From NCBI RefSeq assembly GCF_013140855.1, contig NZ_JABBPG010000002.1, positions 248,001 to 312,000 on the forward strand: a stretch of 64,000 nucleotides of DNA, in the 5' to 3' direction. The notes under the pieces were generated by a model. It saw only the letters and a list, made by a program, of their open reading frames with translations. It was not told the DNA's origin and ran no database searches. Positions 29,241 to 37,787 of the stretch are shown here, one piece after another. Each line of letters begins with the position of its first letter. Within the stretch, counting starts at the first letter, position 1. Origin of the DNA: Pseudoalteromonas caenipelagi. Its GTDB lineage: Bacteria > Pseudomonadota > Gammaproteobacteria > Enterobacterales > Alteromonadaceae. The translations under genes were made by a program, and so were the position numbers.

Positions 29241-30095
29241 TTAGTCTGAATAACGCCAAGCTAAAAATCGGCTGGATTTTTGACCCTGTGCCATTTTTAC
29301 GACTTTGACTTCATTTGGCTGCTGCTTTTTTAAATACTGTTTAAGGGGCGCTAAATTATCTTTGTTTGATACTAAACAAGTAAACCAGCCTACTTGATGG
29401 GCATATGCTTTACTTTCCTTAATCATATTTTTGATAAACTGACGCTCACCACCATCACACCAAAGCTCTTGGCTTTGCCCGCCAAAATTCAGTTTGTTTC
29501 TAGGTTGTTTTGTTAGGTTTTGCCACTTACGTGCCGTGCCTTTTTCGGCCGCATCTTTACTTGCATGAAATGGTGGATTACACATAGTGACATCAAAGAA
29601 CTGCTGTTGTGCAATAACCCCCTCAAATATATTGTTCGAGTCATGCTGATGAATGAGTTCAATGTTCAGTTTATTTGCAAGCACGATGGCTTTTGCACAC
29701 TTAATGGCAATAGGGTTAATGTCGCTCCCTACAAATTGCCAATGATATTCAGCGCAGCCAAGTAAAGGATAAATCATGTTAGCCCCTGTGCCGACATCCA
29801 ACGCTTTGATTTGAGCGTTGGGCTGTTGTTGTCCTAACAAATCTGCCAAGGCATGTATGTAATCGGCGCGCCCAGGTACAGGGGGGCATAAAAAACCTTC
29901 AGGTATTGACCAAAATTTCACGTCATAATGGTGCATTAATAGAGCTTGGTTTAGACACACAACGGCATTGCGATCACTAAAGTCGATACTCTCAGTACCT
30001 CTTGGAGTGATAACTATGTACTTGGATAGTTCTGGATGTGTTTTACACAAGGCTTGAAAATCGTAGCCGTGGCGATGTTTGTTTCTACTATGCAT
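29241..30095 (-). CDS. rlmF: 23S rRNA (adenine(1618)-N6)-methyltransferase
   Basis: This 284-residue protein (ATG at 30095; a TTG lies three bases further upstream) matches RlmF. It has the opening KHRHGYDFQALCKTHPEL, the SAM-binding motif ALDVGTGANMIYPLLG, the acidic end of the second strand (VGSDINPIAIKCAKAIV) and the N6-adenine catalytic motif NPPF in MCNPPFHASKDAA. RlmF methylates A1618 of 23S rRNA before final 50S assembly. It is a single gene that converges with the DUF808 gene and diverges from the hydrolase. Confidence 0.95.
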   Translation of the reverse strand: MHSRNKHRHGYDFQALCKTHPELSKYIVITPRGTESIDFSDRNAVVCLNQALLMHHYDVKFWSIPEGFLCPPVPGRADYIHALADLLGQQQPNAQIKALDVGTGANMIYPLLGCAEYHWQFVGSDINPIAIKCAKAIVLANKLNIELIHQHDSNNIFEGVIAQQQFFDVTMCNPPFHASKDAAEKGTARKWQNLTKQPRNKLNFGGQSQELWCDGGERQFIKNMIKESKAYAHQVGWFTCLVSNKDNLAPLKQYLKKQQPNEVKVVKMAQGQKSSRFLAWRYSD

Positions 30096-30224
30096 CAATA
30101 TTCAAATTTTTGGTCAGGGCCGTGCATTATATCGTTTACTACTTCGATGTGACAAACCTTGTTAGATTGCGAGCTGTCAAAACAACTGGTAGGATGAGTT
30201 GATAAGCTCATAATAAGAAAAAAA

Positions 30225-31139
30225 ATGATAGAACAAAAGTCTCTTTTCATCAGCTTAAGTGACGATCAGAAGTTACACTTAAGATACATTGCGCAGCCAA
30301 ATAGTGAAGGCCCAGCCGTGTTTTTTATGCATGGTGCGGTTGAGAACGGTAAAATATTTTATACCCAGAGTAATAAAGGTTTAGCGCCTTTTTTAGCGTC
30401 TCAAGGGTATCGCTGCTATGTTGCCGATCTGCGGGGGAGGGGGCAGAGCTTGCCTGAAATCTCCGCTCATTCCAATTATGGTCAAACCGAAGCAATTATG
30501 GAAGATATACCCGCAATGCTTGATTATATCAGCAAGCACAGTGGTGGTTTTGCGAGGTTTTGGGTGGCACATTCATGGGGAGGCGTTTTGATGAATAGTT
30601 ACTTTGCTCGCTTTCCTGAAGCTATTGAGAAAGTTGACGCTTGCGCATATTTTGGGTCTAAGCGTTCATTGCATAATCGACATATTAGTAAATATCTACA
30701 AGCAAACCTTATTTGGTACGGTCTAGCTCCTTTGTATACCAAAAAGCATGGATTTTTGCCTGCCAAAAGCCTTAATTGGGGCAGTGACAATGAGACGAAG
30801 AAATCTCACTTGCAAGGTATGAATTGGGCCAAACGTCAACCTTGGATAGACAGTGATGACGACTTTAATTATGCCGCTGCTTTGAAAGAGATGAAGCTCC
30901 CGCCAACATTACATATAGCGGGTGTAAAAGACAAAGCTCTTGCCCAACCCGTTGATATTAAAAAGTTTATGCAAGAGTCAGGAGAGGGGGTTCAAGAGCT
31001 TAGAGTCTATGGCCGAAAACATGGGCACCAACATAATTACGGCCATATTGATATGCTAACTCACAAACAAGCACATCACGATCAATTTAAGGACTTACTG
31101 GATTGGTTTGCTCGCTTTGATCGGTTTGCTCATCATTAA
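30225..31139 (+). CDS. Alpha/beta hydrolase
   Basis: The protein has 304 residues with the alpha/beta hydrolase fold. The oxyanion region is FMHGAVENG, the Ser nucleophile elbow is VAHSWGGVL (about residue 120), the acid is probably Asp in HIAGVKDKAL, and the catalytic His is in YGHIDML. No signal peptide is present. The substrate is unknown; lysophospholipase-like and peptidase-like enzymes share this pattern. Its last 53 bp overlap the 3' end of the convergent sulfotransferase gene. Confidence 0.85.
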   Translation: MIEQKSLFISLSDDQKLHLRYIAQPNSEGPAVFFMHGAVENGKIFYTQSNKGLAPFLASQGYRCYVADLRGRGQSLPEISAHSNYGQTEAIMEDIPAMLDYISKHSGGFARFWVAHSWGGVLMNSYFARFPEAIEKVDACAYFGSKRSLHNRHISKYLQANLIWYGLAPLYTKKHGFLPAKSLNWGSDNETKKSHLQGMNWAKRQPWIDSDDDFNYAAALKEMKLPPTLHIAGVKDKALAQPVDIKKFMQESGEGVQELRVYGRKHGHQHNYGHIDMLTHKQAHHDQFKDLLDWFARFDRFAHH

Positions 31140-32562
31140 GTAGTTCGATCATATTCTTTTTATAATGATGCCAATTGGTTAGTGGCGCCTTACTAATTGG
31201 CTTACGTACTTGGGCTTTACTTAAGGTGTTCACTGGGCGGTGGTCTTCGTAATACTCCATACATTCAGGTTCATATTCTTGGCCTAAAAACCTCAATACA
31301 CGGTTGATCATTTTTTCAGGCTGGGCTACCAAAGACTCGTAGCTCAGCGTTAAGATATTTTTGGGTATGCACTTTTCAAAATGCGCCATTAAGTCTATTT
31401 CAGCCTCTGCGTAGAGCTTAAATTCGTTCAAAGAACAAAAATATGGTTCATTAGCATCAAAATGGTTGCTATAAACAGACCACGCTGTTGCGCCAAAATC
31501 TCGGGTGAGATGGATAAATCGCGCATCTGGGAACAGTCTGTAAATCATGCCTATATTTTGGAAATTTGCGGGTAACTTGTTAATGACGACTTCGTCAGGA
31601 ACTCGATGCTTTTTAATTTCATCAATATATAAGCTTCGGCAATAATCTGACGCTGAGGTACTTAGGTTAGAAAAACAGTACGGAAACGGCGCTTCGGAGC
31701 GCTTTATCAAATAAGGCACTATTGTATCACTTAGCGCAGTATTCTCGCCGATAGACCCTATGCAACTGTGCTGCACCAGCATTTGCTCAAGCAATGTAGA
31801 GCCGGTTCTAGGTAAACCAATAATAAATGTTGGAATGAACGTGGTTGTTACACGATCAGTTGCCTTTTCAAAGAAAGCGCTATCGAAGTGTTGTTTTATT
31901 TGCTCAAACAACGGCAACATATCTTTGGTCCTGAAATCACAATATTGTAACTGCGTGCTATTGGCGAGCTTGAAATATTCAAACGCTTGGTCGTAGTGCC
32001 CAAGGCGATGATGGCACTTTCCAAGTGCATAATAGGTCACAATGTTTAACCCTTTGTCGTCGTATTCTTCAAGTAATTTCTCTAAAGGAGTTATGAAACT
32101 GGATAAGCTATGAGTGGATGCAAGTTGTACAAGTTCTCGAAAAATATAGGGCGTGACTTCTTCATTTTGACAGGTGATACCTTGTGAAAAAACAGTTTTT
32201 GCTTGGCTTATAAAGCCATAGTCTAAATAAAACTGACCAAGTTCATAATGCGCTCGAGCACTGTGTTGTGCAACGTTTAGGGTGTACTCTAACACTGTTT
32301 TAGCGTCAACTGGTGAGCCAACTTGGATAAAGCAATGAGCGAGAGTGAACAAAGGCTCTAGTTGTTTAGGAAGGTTTTCACAGGCTCTACGTAAGTAATA
32401 TATAGCGCTATCGTAATCTTCTAGGCGTATACATAATCGGCCTAAACCAAATAGTGCTGCACCGTTGCGATTATTTTCTTTTAGTACGGCCTTAAACATA
32501 AACTCAGCTTCTCTGAGTCTATGTTCATCCATTAATTCGTTGGCTCTATCTATTAATAACAT
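31087..32562 (-). CDS. TPR-repeat protein with C-terminal sulfotransferase domain
   Basis: The chosen ATG at 32562 gives 491 residues; the longer frame from 32628 starts inside a terminator hairpin, so I rejected it. Residues about 1-210 hold TPR repeats (ANELMDEHRLREAEFMFKAV, ALGKCHHRLGHYDQAFEYFK). The C-terminal half is a sulfotransferase domain: 5'-phosphosulfate loop IIGLPRTGSTLLEQM and 3'-phosphate region DARFIHLTRDFGATAWSVY. The enzyme should move sulfate from PAPS to an unknown acceptor, possibly a protein or saccharide held by the TPR part. It lies downstream of a TonB-dependent receptor on the same strand. Its end overlaps the convergent hydrolase gene by 53 bp. Confidence 0.87.
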   Translation of the reverse strand: MLLIDRANELMDEHRLREAEFMFKAVLKENNRNGAALFGLGRLCIRLEDYDSAIYYLRRACENLPKQLEPLFTLAHCFIQVGSPVDAKTVLEYTLNVAQHSARAHYELGQFYLDYGFISQAKTVFSQGITCQNEEVTPYIFRELVQLASTHSLSSFITPLEKLLEEYDDKGLNIVTYYALGKCHHRLGHYDQAFEYFKLANSTQLQYCDFRTKDMLPLFEQIKQHFDSAFFEKATDRVTTTFIPTFIIGLPRTGSTLLEQMLVQHSCIGSIGENTALSDTIVPYLIKRSEAPFPYCFSNLSTSASDYCRSLYIDEIKKHRVPDEVVINKLPANFQNIGMIYRLFPDARFIHLTRDFGATAWSVYSNHFDANEPYFCSLNEFKLYAEAEIDLMAHFEKCIPKNILTLSYESLVAQPEKMINRVLRFLGQEYEPECMEYYEDHRPVNTLSKAQVRKPISKAPLTNWHHYKKNMIELLNDEQTDQSEQTNPVSP

Positions 32563-32603
32563 TCGATGGGATCGTTTACTTCTGGTATCTAAATGATAAA
32601 AAC

Positions 32604-32638
32604 AAAAAGGCGAAATAGCCAATGCCATTTCGCCTTTA
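32604..32638 (-). terminator. Intrinsic terminator after the TonB-dependent receptor gene
   Basis: On the minus strand the arms AAAGGCGAAAT and ATTTCGCCTTT pair around a 10-base loop and are followed by T residues. It lies about 20 bp past the receptor stop and just before the sulfotransferase start. Sulfotransferase transcription would therefore be read-through or need its own promoter. Confidence 0.85.
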
Positions 32639-32659
32639 CTGCTGGGTTACAGTAAAAAG

Positions 32660-35287
32660 TTAGAAGGTGTATGTTGCCTTCACATAGTAGAAGCCACCGT
32701 TGATACCATACGGAGACGTCTCATAGTATTTACCACCCCAATTGTTGTTAGGAATACCAGTACCTTTTTGGAAATCAAGTTTTTCAGCTTCTTGATCGAA
32801 AATGTTGTTGGCACCAAGAGTTAGGCTGATGTTCTCGGTAGCAAAATACGTTAACTCTGCATCAAATGTTACTGATGGATCAGCCATGATAGCAGTTGCA
32901 TCGTAATCTACGTGTACACCTTGATATTCACCAAAGTAGTTATAACGTACAAAGCCTGTGAAATCTTCCCACTGCTGCGTCCACGTTAGTGTCGCGCGGT
33001 GTTGTGGTAAGTCTTTTTCTAAACGCTTAACCTTGAAATCACCTGTGATTGCTGAGAATTTATCAACTTCTGTTTCATTCCAGTTATAAGCAAATGCAAA
33101 AGTCGAGTAACCACCAAGCATGTCCATTGAGTAGTTTGCAACTACGTCAACACCTTGCGTGGTTGTATCAAAGTCATTAGTAAAGAAACTTACCTGTGCG
33201 ATGCTATCAACATTAGGTACACCATCGGCTTTAAGCGCTGCTTTTTGAGCCGCTGTAAGGTCAATCTTATCGGATTGACTAATACGGTCTTCTACTTGAA
33301 TGTTGTAGTAATCAATCGTCATGAACAAATCACCTGATTGATAAACCGCACCAAACGTGTAGCTATCTGACTCTTCAGGCTGTAGTTCACTACCACCTAA
33401 AATTTGAGATACAGGGTTTGTTGGTGGTAATAATGCAGAGTCAACCAATACACCACTGCTTAAGTTGGTTTGAACGTTACTTACGTTGGCTTGCCCAACG
33501 GTTGGTGCGCGGAAACCAGTGCTGACTGAGCCACGGAATGATAAGTCATCCGTTGCTTGGAATTGCGCAGTGACCTTATAGTTGGTTGTTGAACCAAATG
33601 AATCGTAATCTTCGAAGCGTAACGCCCAACCCATTAAAAACTCTTCTGTAAATGGCGTTTCAACATCAACGTAAGCAGCGTAGTTGCGACGTGTAAATTC
33701 ACCTGCTGCTGAAGGTTTAAAGCCTGGGAAACCATTTGAGCCGATGCCAAACCCAAGAGATGTTAATGGACCGGCTATGAACGACGCTTCATCGCCCGCA
33801 ATGACTTCAAAGGTTTCTTCGTGCCATTCTAAACCAGCGGCAACGTTTACATCATAGGCTAGGTCAAAGTCGTAACCTTTAGAGATGTCCGCGTTGAAGT
33901 TTTTCTCAAGTTGAATGTACTTACCTGGACTGAACTCCATTGGTGTATCTGGGCCTAATGACGCATTGATTGTGTTTGTCATAAAGTAGCGTGACTCATT
34001 GCGACCGACAGAACCGCTTAAGTCATAATAGGCACCTTTCATAAAACCATCTTCAATCTCGCCTTTAGTACCAATTGTCAATGATGTATCGGTAATGTTA
34101 CCACCAAATGTTGGCGTAAATCCTGCTGGCAGCATTTTATTGAATGCAAAGCAATTTTGGTTATTCATCACATCTTGATAACCAGGCTGGTTTACTAAGT
34201 GTTCGCCAATCGGGAAAATCACTTCAGGACAACCGCCCGTGCCATCTGATGTTAAATCGGCTACCAGCCACTGACGGTGGCTATCATCATCTTTATCATT
34301 GATGACGCCGTCATTGTTGGTGTCTACAAGTTTAAGTGGATTTGCATATACACCAGGGCGAGTTTCTGGATTACGATAGTAGAAACCACCTTCAACGTCG
34401 CGTTCTGAATAATTACCGAACATATAGAACTGAGAGCTATTTGATAAATCTAAGCCAACATTACCAAATAAAGTGATATCGTCTTTGATCTCTGGTGCAC
34501 CCCAGACTTGAGCAGGGTTTCTAACGCCTTCAATACCTAGTTCAGTAAATTTTTGAGCGTCAGGGCGTTGCACGCTGCGACTTGTTGGATCAGCATTTTT
34601 ATACTGGAAGCTCAGGTTAGCAAAGCCATCGTCCGAAAATGGTAAGCCTACGTTACCTTCGAATGTGGTTGTATCGCCATCACCTTCAAAGAATTGGCCT
34701 TGCTTAACAGAGAAGCTTCCGCCTTCTGACGCATCTTTTAATACAAAGTTGATTACACCAGCGATAGCATCAGAACCGTACTGAGCGGCAGCACCGTCTC
34801 GTAATACTTCTACTTGCTTTAAAGCGATGCTTGGAATAACTGAGATATCAGGGCCTTGCGCACCGTCATTGATACCACCACCTAGGAAAGCAATAACAGA
34901 CGAACGGTGACGACGTTTACCGTTAAGTAAGATTAACGTACTGTCAGCAGGTAAACCACGAAGGTTAGCAGGGCGCACTAATGAAGCCGCGTCGCTGATA
35001 GGGTTTTGGTGTACGTTAAGTGATGGTACTGATCCTTTTAAAAGCTCTAGCATGTCATCACCGCCTGCTTTACTCAATTCTTCACCGCCGATGATGTCGA
35101 CCGGTACTGGTGAGTCGCCTACTGAGCGAGGTGCTGCACGCGAACCAACGACCGCTATTTTTTCAATCTTTTCTTTTTTGGCACCACTTTCTTCAGCCAT
35201 TACGGTTGTAGAAAATAAACCAACAGATGCAGTTGAAGCGATAGCATAAGTAATTGCACGACTAATCGCGTTTAATTGTAGTTTCAT
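32660..35287 (-). CDS. TonB-dependent outer-membrane receptor
   Basis: The protein has 875 residues. After a signal peptide (about 1-31, ending TTVMA) comes EKIAVVGSR, which can serve as a TonB box. The plug (about 50-175) contains DMLELLKGSVPSLNV, ANLRGLPADSTLILLNGKRR and VEVLRDGAAAQYGSDAIAGV. The beta-barrel follows and ends YYVKATYTF, with the terminal Phe needed for BAM insertion. Receptors of this large class import siderophores, B12, sugars or peptides; nothing here fixes the substrate. The neighbouring sulfotransferase and a palindrome upstream may be related. The start has GGGAAACAGG ahead of it. Confidence 0.92.
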   Translation of the reverse strand: MKLQLNAISRAITYAIASTASVGLFSTTVMAEESGAKKEKIEKIAVVGSRAAPRSVGDSPVPVDIIGGEELSKAGGDDMLELLKGSVPSLNVHQNPISDAASLVRPANLRGLPADSTLILLNGKRRHRSSVIAFLGGGINDGAQGPDISVIPSIALKQVEVLRDGAAAQYGSDAIAGVINFVLKDASEGGSFSVKQGQFFEGDGDTTTFEGNVGLPFSDDGFANLSFQYKNADPTSRSVQRPDAQKFTELGIEGVRNPAQVWGAPEIKDDITLFGNVGLDLSNSSQFYMFGNYSERDVEGGFYYRNPETRPGVYANPLKLVDTNNDGVINDKDDDSHRQWLVADLTSDGTGGCPEVIFPIGEHLVNQPGYQDVMNNQNCFAFNKMLPAGFTPTFGGNITDTSLTIGTKGEIEDGFMKGAYYDLSGSVGRNESRYFMTNTINASLGPDTPMEFSPGKYIQLEKNFNADISKGYDFDLAYDVNVAAGLEWHEETFEVIAGDEASFIAGPLTSLGFGIGSNGFPGFKPSAAGEFTRRNYAAYVDVETPFTEEFLMGWALRFEDYDSFGSTTNYKVTAQFQATDDLSFRGSVSTGFRAPTVGQANVSNVQTNLSSGVLVDSALLPPTNPVSQILGGSELQPEESDSYTFGAVYQSGDLFMTIDYYNIQVEDRISQSDKIDLTAAQKAALKADGVPNVDSIAQVSFFTNDFDTTTQGVDVVANYSMDMLGGYSTFAFAYNWNETEVDKFSAITGDFKVKRLEKDLPQHRATLTWTQQWEDFTGFVRYNYFGEYQGVHVDYDATAIMADPSVTFDAELTYFATENISLTLGANNIFDQEAEKLDFQKGTGIPNNNWGGKYYETSPYGINGGFYYVKATYTF

Positions 35288-35386
35288 CCTGTTTCCCCAG
35301 TTTGATTTTTTGTTGTCATAAGCTTTTAAACAAAACTCATGTTTGCTTTTTATTGCAACTTATATATACATATCATTAACTTGTGA

Positions 35387-35403
35387 TGCAAACATTCTTT
35401 GCA
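35387..35403. promoter_or_regulatory. Palindrome upstream of the TonB-dependent receptor
   Basis: TGCAAA and TTTGCA flank a 5-base spacer (CATTC), about 100 bp upstream of the receptor start. The symmetry suits a dimeric repressor, but I cannot name the regulator. The rest of 35288-35547 is AT-rich and has no gene. Confidence 0.35.
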
Positions 35404-35547
35404 CCCGTTATAACCGTAGCAGTGATTTAAATAAAGGCAAATTTTTAAATAAGTTTTCGAAAAATCTGAGGGTTAACTGTAAATTACAGCTAAAAAACGC
35501 GGTGTAAATAGAGGAAAATTAAATTTTTAATTCAAACTGTTTGGTTG

Positions 35548-35709
35548 TTATTTGTCCGCCTTGTCGGTGGTTTGTTGGTATTTTAACCACTCTTTTCTTG
35601 CGGCTCGGTATGTGTCCCAAACACAGGGGCAACAACTACCACCTCCACAGCATTCATCTGATTGTGGTTTTTGTGGTTCAGTAACTGGCTGTGCTGGTGA
35701 CTCTGTCAT
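35548..35709 (-). CDS. Cys-rich small protein of the oxidoreductase-like (PF09791) type
   Basis: This 53-residue frame starts at ATG 35709 and ends at TAA 35548. A Pro/Gln-rich start (MTESPAQPVTEPQKPQ) leads to DECCGGGSCCPCVWDTYRAA, which carries five Cys and the ending CVWD-x-Y, typical of the oxidoreductase-like N-terminal domain. A basic helix (ARKEWLKYQQ) follows. The family has no proven activity; metal or Fe-S binding is plausible from the Cys spacing. It lies 91 bp from the divergent LETM1-like gene. It is short, but composition, motif and clean boundaries make it convincing. Confidence 0.75.
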   Translation of the reverse strand: MTESPAQPVTEPQKPQSDECCGGGSCCPCVWDTYRAARKEWLKYQQTTDKADK

Positions 35710-35799
35710 ATTTGTAAATAATTAAGACTAAAATCACATAGTACCATTAAAAGAAAATTTGCTAAACTCGGATATAACCTATTTGGATAGTGGTATTGC

Positions 35800-36165
35800 A
35801 TGAGGCTGATAAGAGTAGTTCACAAGGCGCCTATAAGGGTGGCCAAAATATCGAAAAGAAGACAGCAAATCAGATTGCGACGTGCAATGATAGAGCTAAA
35901 GCTGGCTTTGTCTCAGGAAAAGCAAGAAACCAAAGAAATGCTAGATATCTATAAAAGATATAGCTCAGGAAGAGCGCATAAGAGTGAGTTAAAAGTAGCA
36001 AATAAACAATTTTTTGATTTGCTTAAAGGTTTAGGTCTGGGAGTTTTTGCATTATTGCCATTTGCACCTATTACCATCCCCTTGATTGTAAAATTGGGGC
36101 AGTGGGTGGGCGTTGATGTGTTACCTAGTTCGTTCTCTCCTAACAGTAAAGCTTCGCGTAAATAA
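35800..36165 (+). CDS. Small LETM1-like protein
   Basis: This 121-residue protein has a very basic N-terminus (MRLIRVVHKAPIRVAKISKR), a charged helix (about 30-50), and a hydrophobic C-terminal segment FFDLLKGLGLGVFALLPFAP followed by LIVKLGQWVGVDVLPSSF. The PF-x-P...LPSSF pattern resembles the core of LETM1-related proteins, where mitochondrial members end this helix with LPSTF. It is much shorter than mitochondrial LETM1. One membrane helix is likely. Function is unknown; cation or proton exchange would be inference from the eukaryotic family. It lies 60 bp before the M17 peptidase gene in the same direction. Confidence 0.65.
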   Translation: MRLIRVVHKAPIRVAKISKRRQQIRLRRAMIELKLALSQEKQETKEMLDIYKRYSSGRAHKSELKVANKQFFDLLKGLGLGVFALLPFAPITIPLIVKLGQWVGVDVLPSSFSPNSKASRK

Positions 36166-36225
36166 GTGATTTAAAGCTCGTAACTTGTTATTCTTAAATT
36201 AGACTTTTAAAGTACGAGACAAATT

Positions 36226-37596
36226 ATGATGCGCGGATTACTTGTTCAAGCCAGCACTGGCATACCTATTCACTTCGTTTTAAAATCTCAGCTTGATGAT
36301 TGGCTGAAAACTCAATCAGCTCTCACACAGTCCTTTGTTGGAGCACTTAAATCAACCAATACAAAGAACTTTTTTATTCCCCATGAAAATGGTGACGAAT
36401 TAACAGCAGTGGTGTGCTTAGTTGATTCGCTTGATTCGATGTGGTTAGCGGGTGAGCTTGCTAAACAATTACCAAAAGGTGTTTATCAAATTCAAGGTAG
36501 TGAAGAATTTGTTGAACAGCAGGCGTTAAGTTTTGCATTAGGGGCGTATCAGTTCTCAGCCTATAAATCGATGGCTAAAATTGAATCTCAGCTAGCAATA
36601 GCTGATGGTGCTATGTTGGCGCGCGTGGAGCGCAGTGCTGAAGCCATTTACTTAGTTCGAGATTTGGTTAATACGCCTGCCGCTGACATGATGCCTCAGC
36701 ACTTAGCTGAGACAATGAATGAGTTGGCTGAGCGTTTTAGCGGTGAATTTTCTGAATATATCGGTGATGAGCTTCTAGAACAAAATTATCCAACAATTCA
36801 TATGGTTGGTAGGGCAAGTGATAACAAACCTAGGCTCTTAGACCTAACATGGGGTGATGAAAAACACCCAAAACTTACTTTGGTGGGTAAGGGCGTGTGT
36901 TTCGACTCAGGGGGATTAGACTTAAAACCTGCCTCTGGTATGCGAAACATGAAAAAGGACATGGGTGGAGCTGCACACGTGATTGGTCTTGCACAAATGG
37001 TAATGGCGGCAAACTTACCGGTGCGTTTACGTGTATTAGTTCCTGCTGTTGAAAATGCAGTGTCACGCAATGCATTTAGACCTGGCGATGTTATAAAAAC
37101 TCGCAAAGGAATTACAGTAGAGATTGACAATACGGATGCAGAGGGGCGTTTGGTATTATGTGATGCGCTGACAGAGGCGCAAAGCGAATCGCCAGACTTA
37201 TTAGTTGATTTTGCTACGTTAACAGGTGCATGTCGTGTCGCATTAGGCACTGAGTTACCGGGCTTTTTTAGCACGGACACAGCGGTTGCAGCCGGATTAA
37301 TTGAACAAGGCTTAAATACACAAGACCCTGTATGGCAGCTTCCTTTGTTCGATCAGTATAAGGATTTATTTAAAAGTGATGTGGCAGATATTGCAAACTG
37401 TGGCTCAACGCCATTTGGTGGAGCCATCACCGCAGCGCTTTATCTCAAAGAGTTCGTAGAGCCTGAGCAAACGCCATGGGTGCATTTTGACGTCATGGCA
37501 TGGAATGTCCGTTCGTTACCTGGTCGCCCCGCGGGCGGTGAGGGCTTAGGTTTGCGAGCAACGTTTAACTATCTAGCTAATCGTTACTCTAAATAA
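36226..37596 (+). CDS. Leucyl aminopeptidase family M17
   Basis: This 456-residue protein shows the M17 active site: Lys and Asp in GKGVCFDSGGLDLKP, a further metal ligand region KKDMGGAAHVIG, and the family signature NTDAEGRLVLCDAL with Asp and Glu. The C-terminal domain holds ATLTGACRVALG and STPFGGAITAALYL. M17 enzymes form hexamers that use two metals to remove N-terminal amino acids from peptides. It differs in the N-terminal domain from PepA, and looks closer to the shorter PepB-like branch. No export signal is present, so it is cytosolic. Confidence 0.93.
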   Translation: MMRGLLVQASTGIPIHFVLKSQLDDWLKTQSALTQSFVGALKSTNTKNFFIPHENGDELTAVVCLVDSLDSMWLAGELAKQLPKGVYQIQGSEEFVEQQALSFALGAYQFSAYKSMAKIESQLAIADGAMLARVERSAEAIYLVRDLVNTPAADMMPQHLAETMNELAERFSGEFSEYIGDELLEQNYPTIHMVGRASDNKPRLLDLTWGDEKHPKLTLVGKGVCFDSGGLDLKPASGMRNMKKDMGGAAHVIGLAQMVMAANLPVRLRVLVPAVENAVSRNAFRPGDVIKTRKGITVEIDNTDAEGRLVLCDALTEAQSESPDLLVDFATLTGACRVALGTELPGFFSTDTAVAAGLIEQGLNTQDPVWQLPLFDQYKDLFKSDVADIANCGSTPFGGAITAALYLKEFVEPEQTPWVHFDVMAWNVRSLPGRPAGGEGLGLRATFNYLANRYSK

Positions 37597-37650
37597 CACA
37601 TATTAAAGATGAGTAATGCAGTTCGTTAACAGAGTCTGACATACGTAAGG

Positions 37651-37685
37651 AAGACGACATGTGTATATTGGAGCACCGTCGTCTT
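37651..37685 (+). terminator. Hairpin downstream of the M17 aminopeptidase gene
   Basis: The arms AAGACGAC (37651-37658) and GTCGTCTT (37678-37685) flank a 19-base loop, about 55 bp after the stop. It could end transcription or protect the 3' end. The T-run is short (TTTCT). Confidence 0.45.
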
Positions 37686-37723
37686 TCTGAACTCGTTTCG
37701 TCATTCTGAACTTGTTTCAGAAT
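37684..37723. repeat. Short tandem and inverted repeat
   Basis: TTCTGAACTCGTTTC (37684-37698) is repeated 20 bp later as TTCTGAACTTGTTTC (37704-37718). The second copy also forms a hairpin, ATTCTGAA / TTCAGAAT, with a 5-base loop (37703-37723). Such elements recur between genes of related bacteria, from general memory; copy number here cannot be judged from one window. Confidence 0.55.
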
Positions 37724-37758
37724 CTATGTATCTTAAACAACTCGCATTTTTAACTATG

Positions 37759-37786
37759 AGCGGGTTTACGATAACCCGCTTTTTTA
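37759..37786 (+). terminator. Intrinsic terminator facing the M17 gene, next to the pepD stop
   Basis: The arms AGCGGGTT (37759-37766) and AACCCGCT (37773-37780) are followed by TTTTTT on the plus strand. The pepD stop lies immediately to the right, so the same stem may also end pepD transcripts. Confidence 0.8.
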
Positions 37787-37787
37787 A

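Noticed and set aside
32563..32628. Upstream start of the TPR-sulfotransferase gene
   Set aside because: The extra 22 codons lie inside the receptor terminator hairpin and do not add a TPR or signal sequence.
36798..37280. 160-codon open frame opposite the M17 peptidase
   Set aside because: It covers the catalytic region of the M17 gene in antisense, and the translated sequence is Ser/Pro-rich with no recognisable fold.
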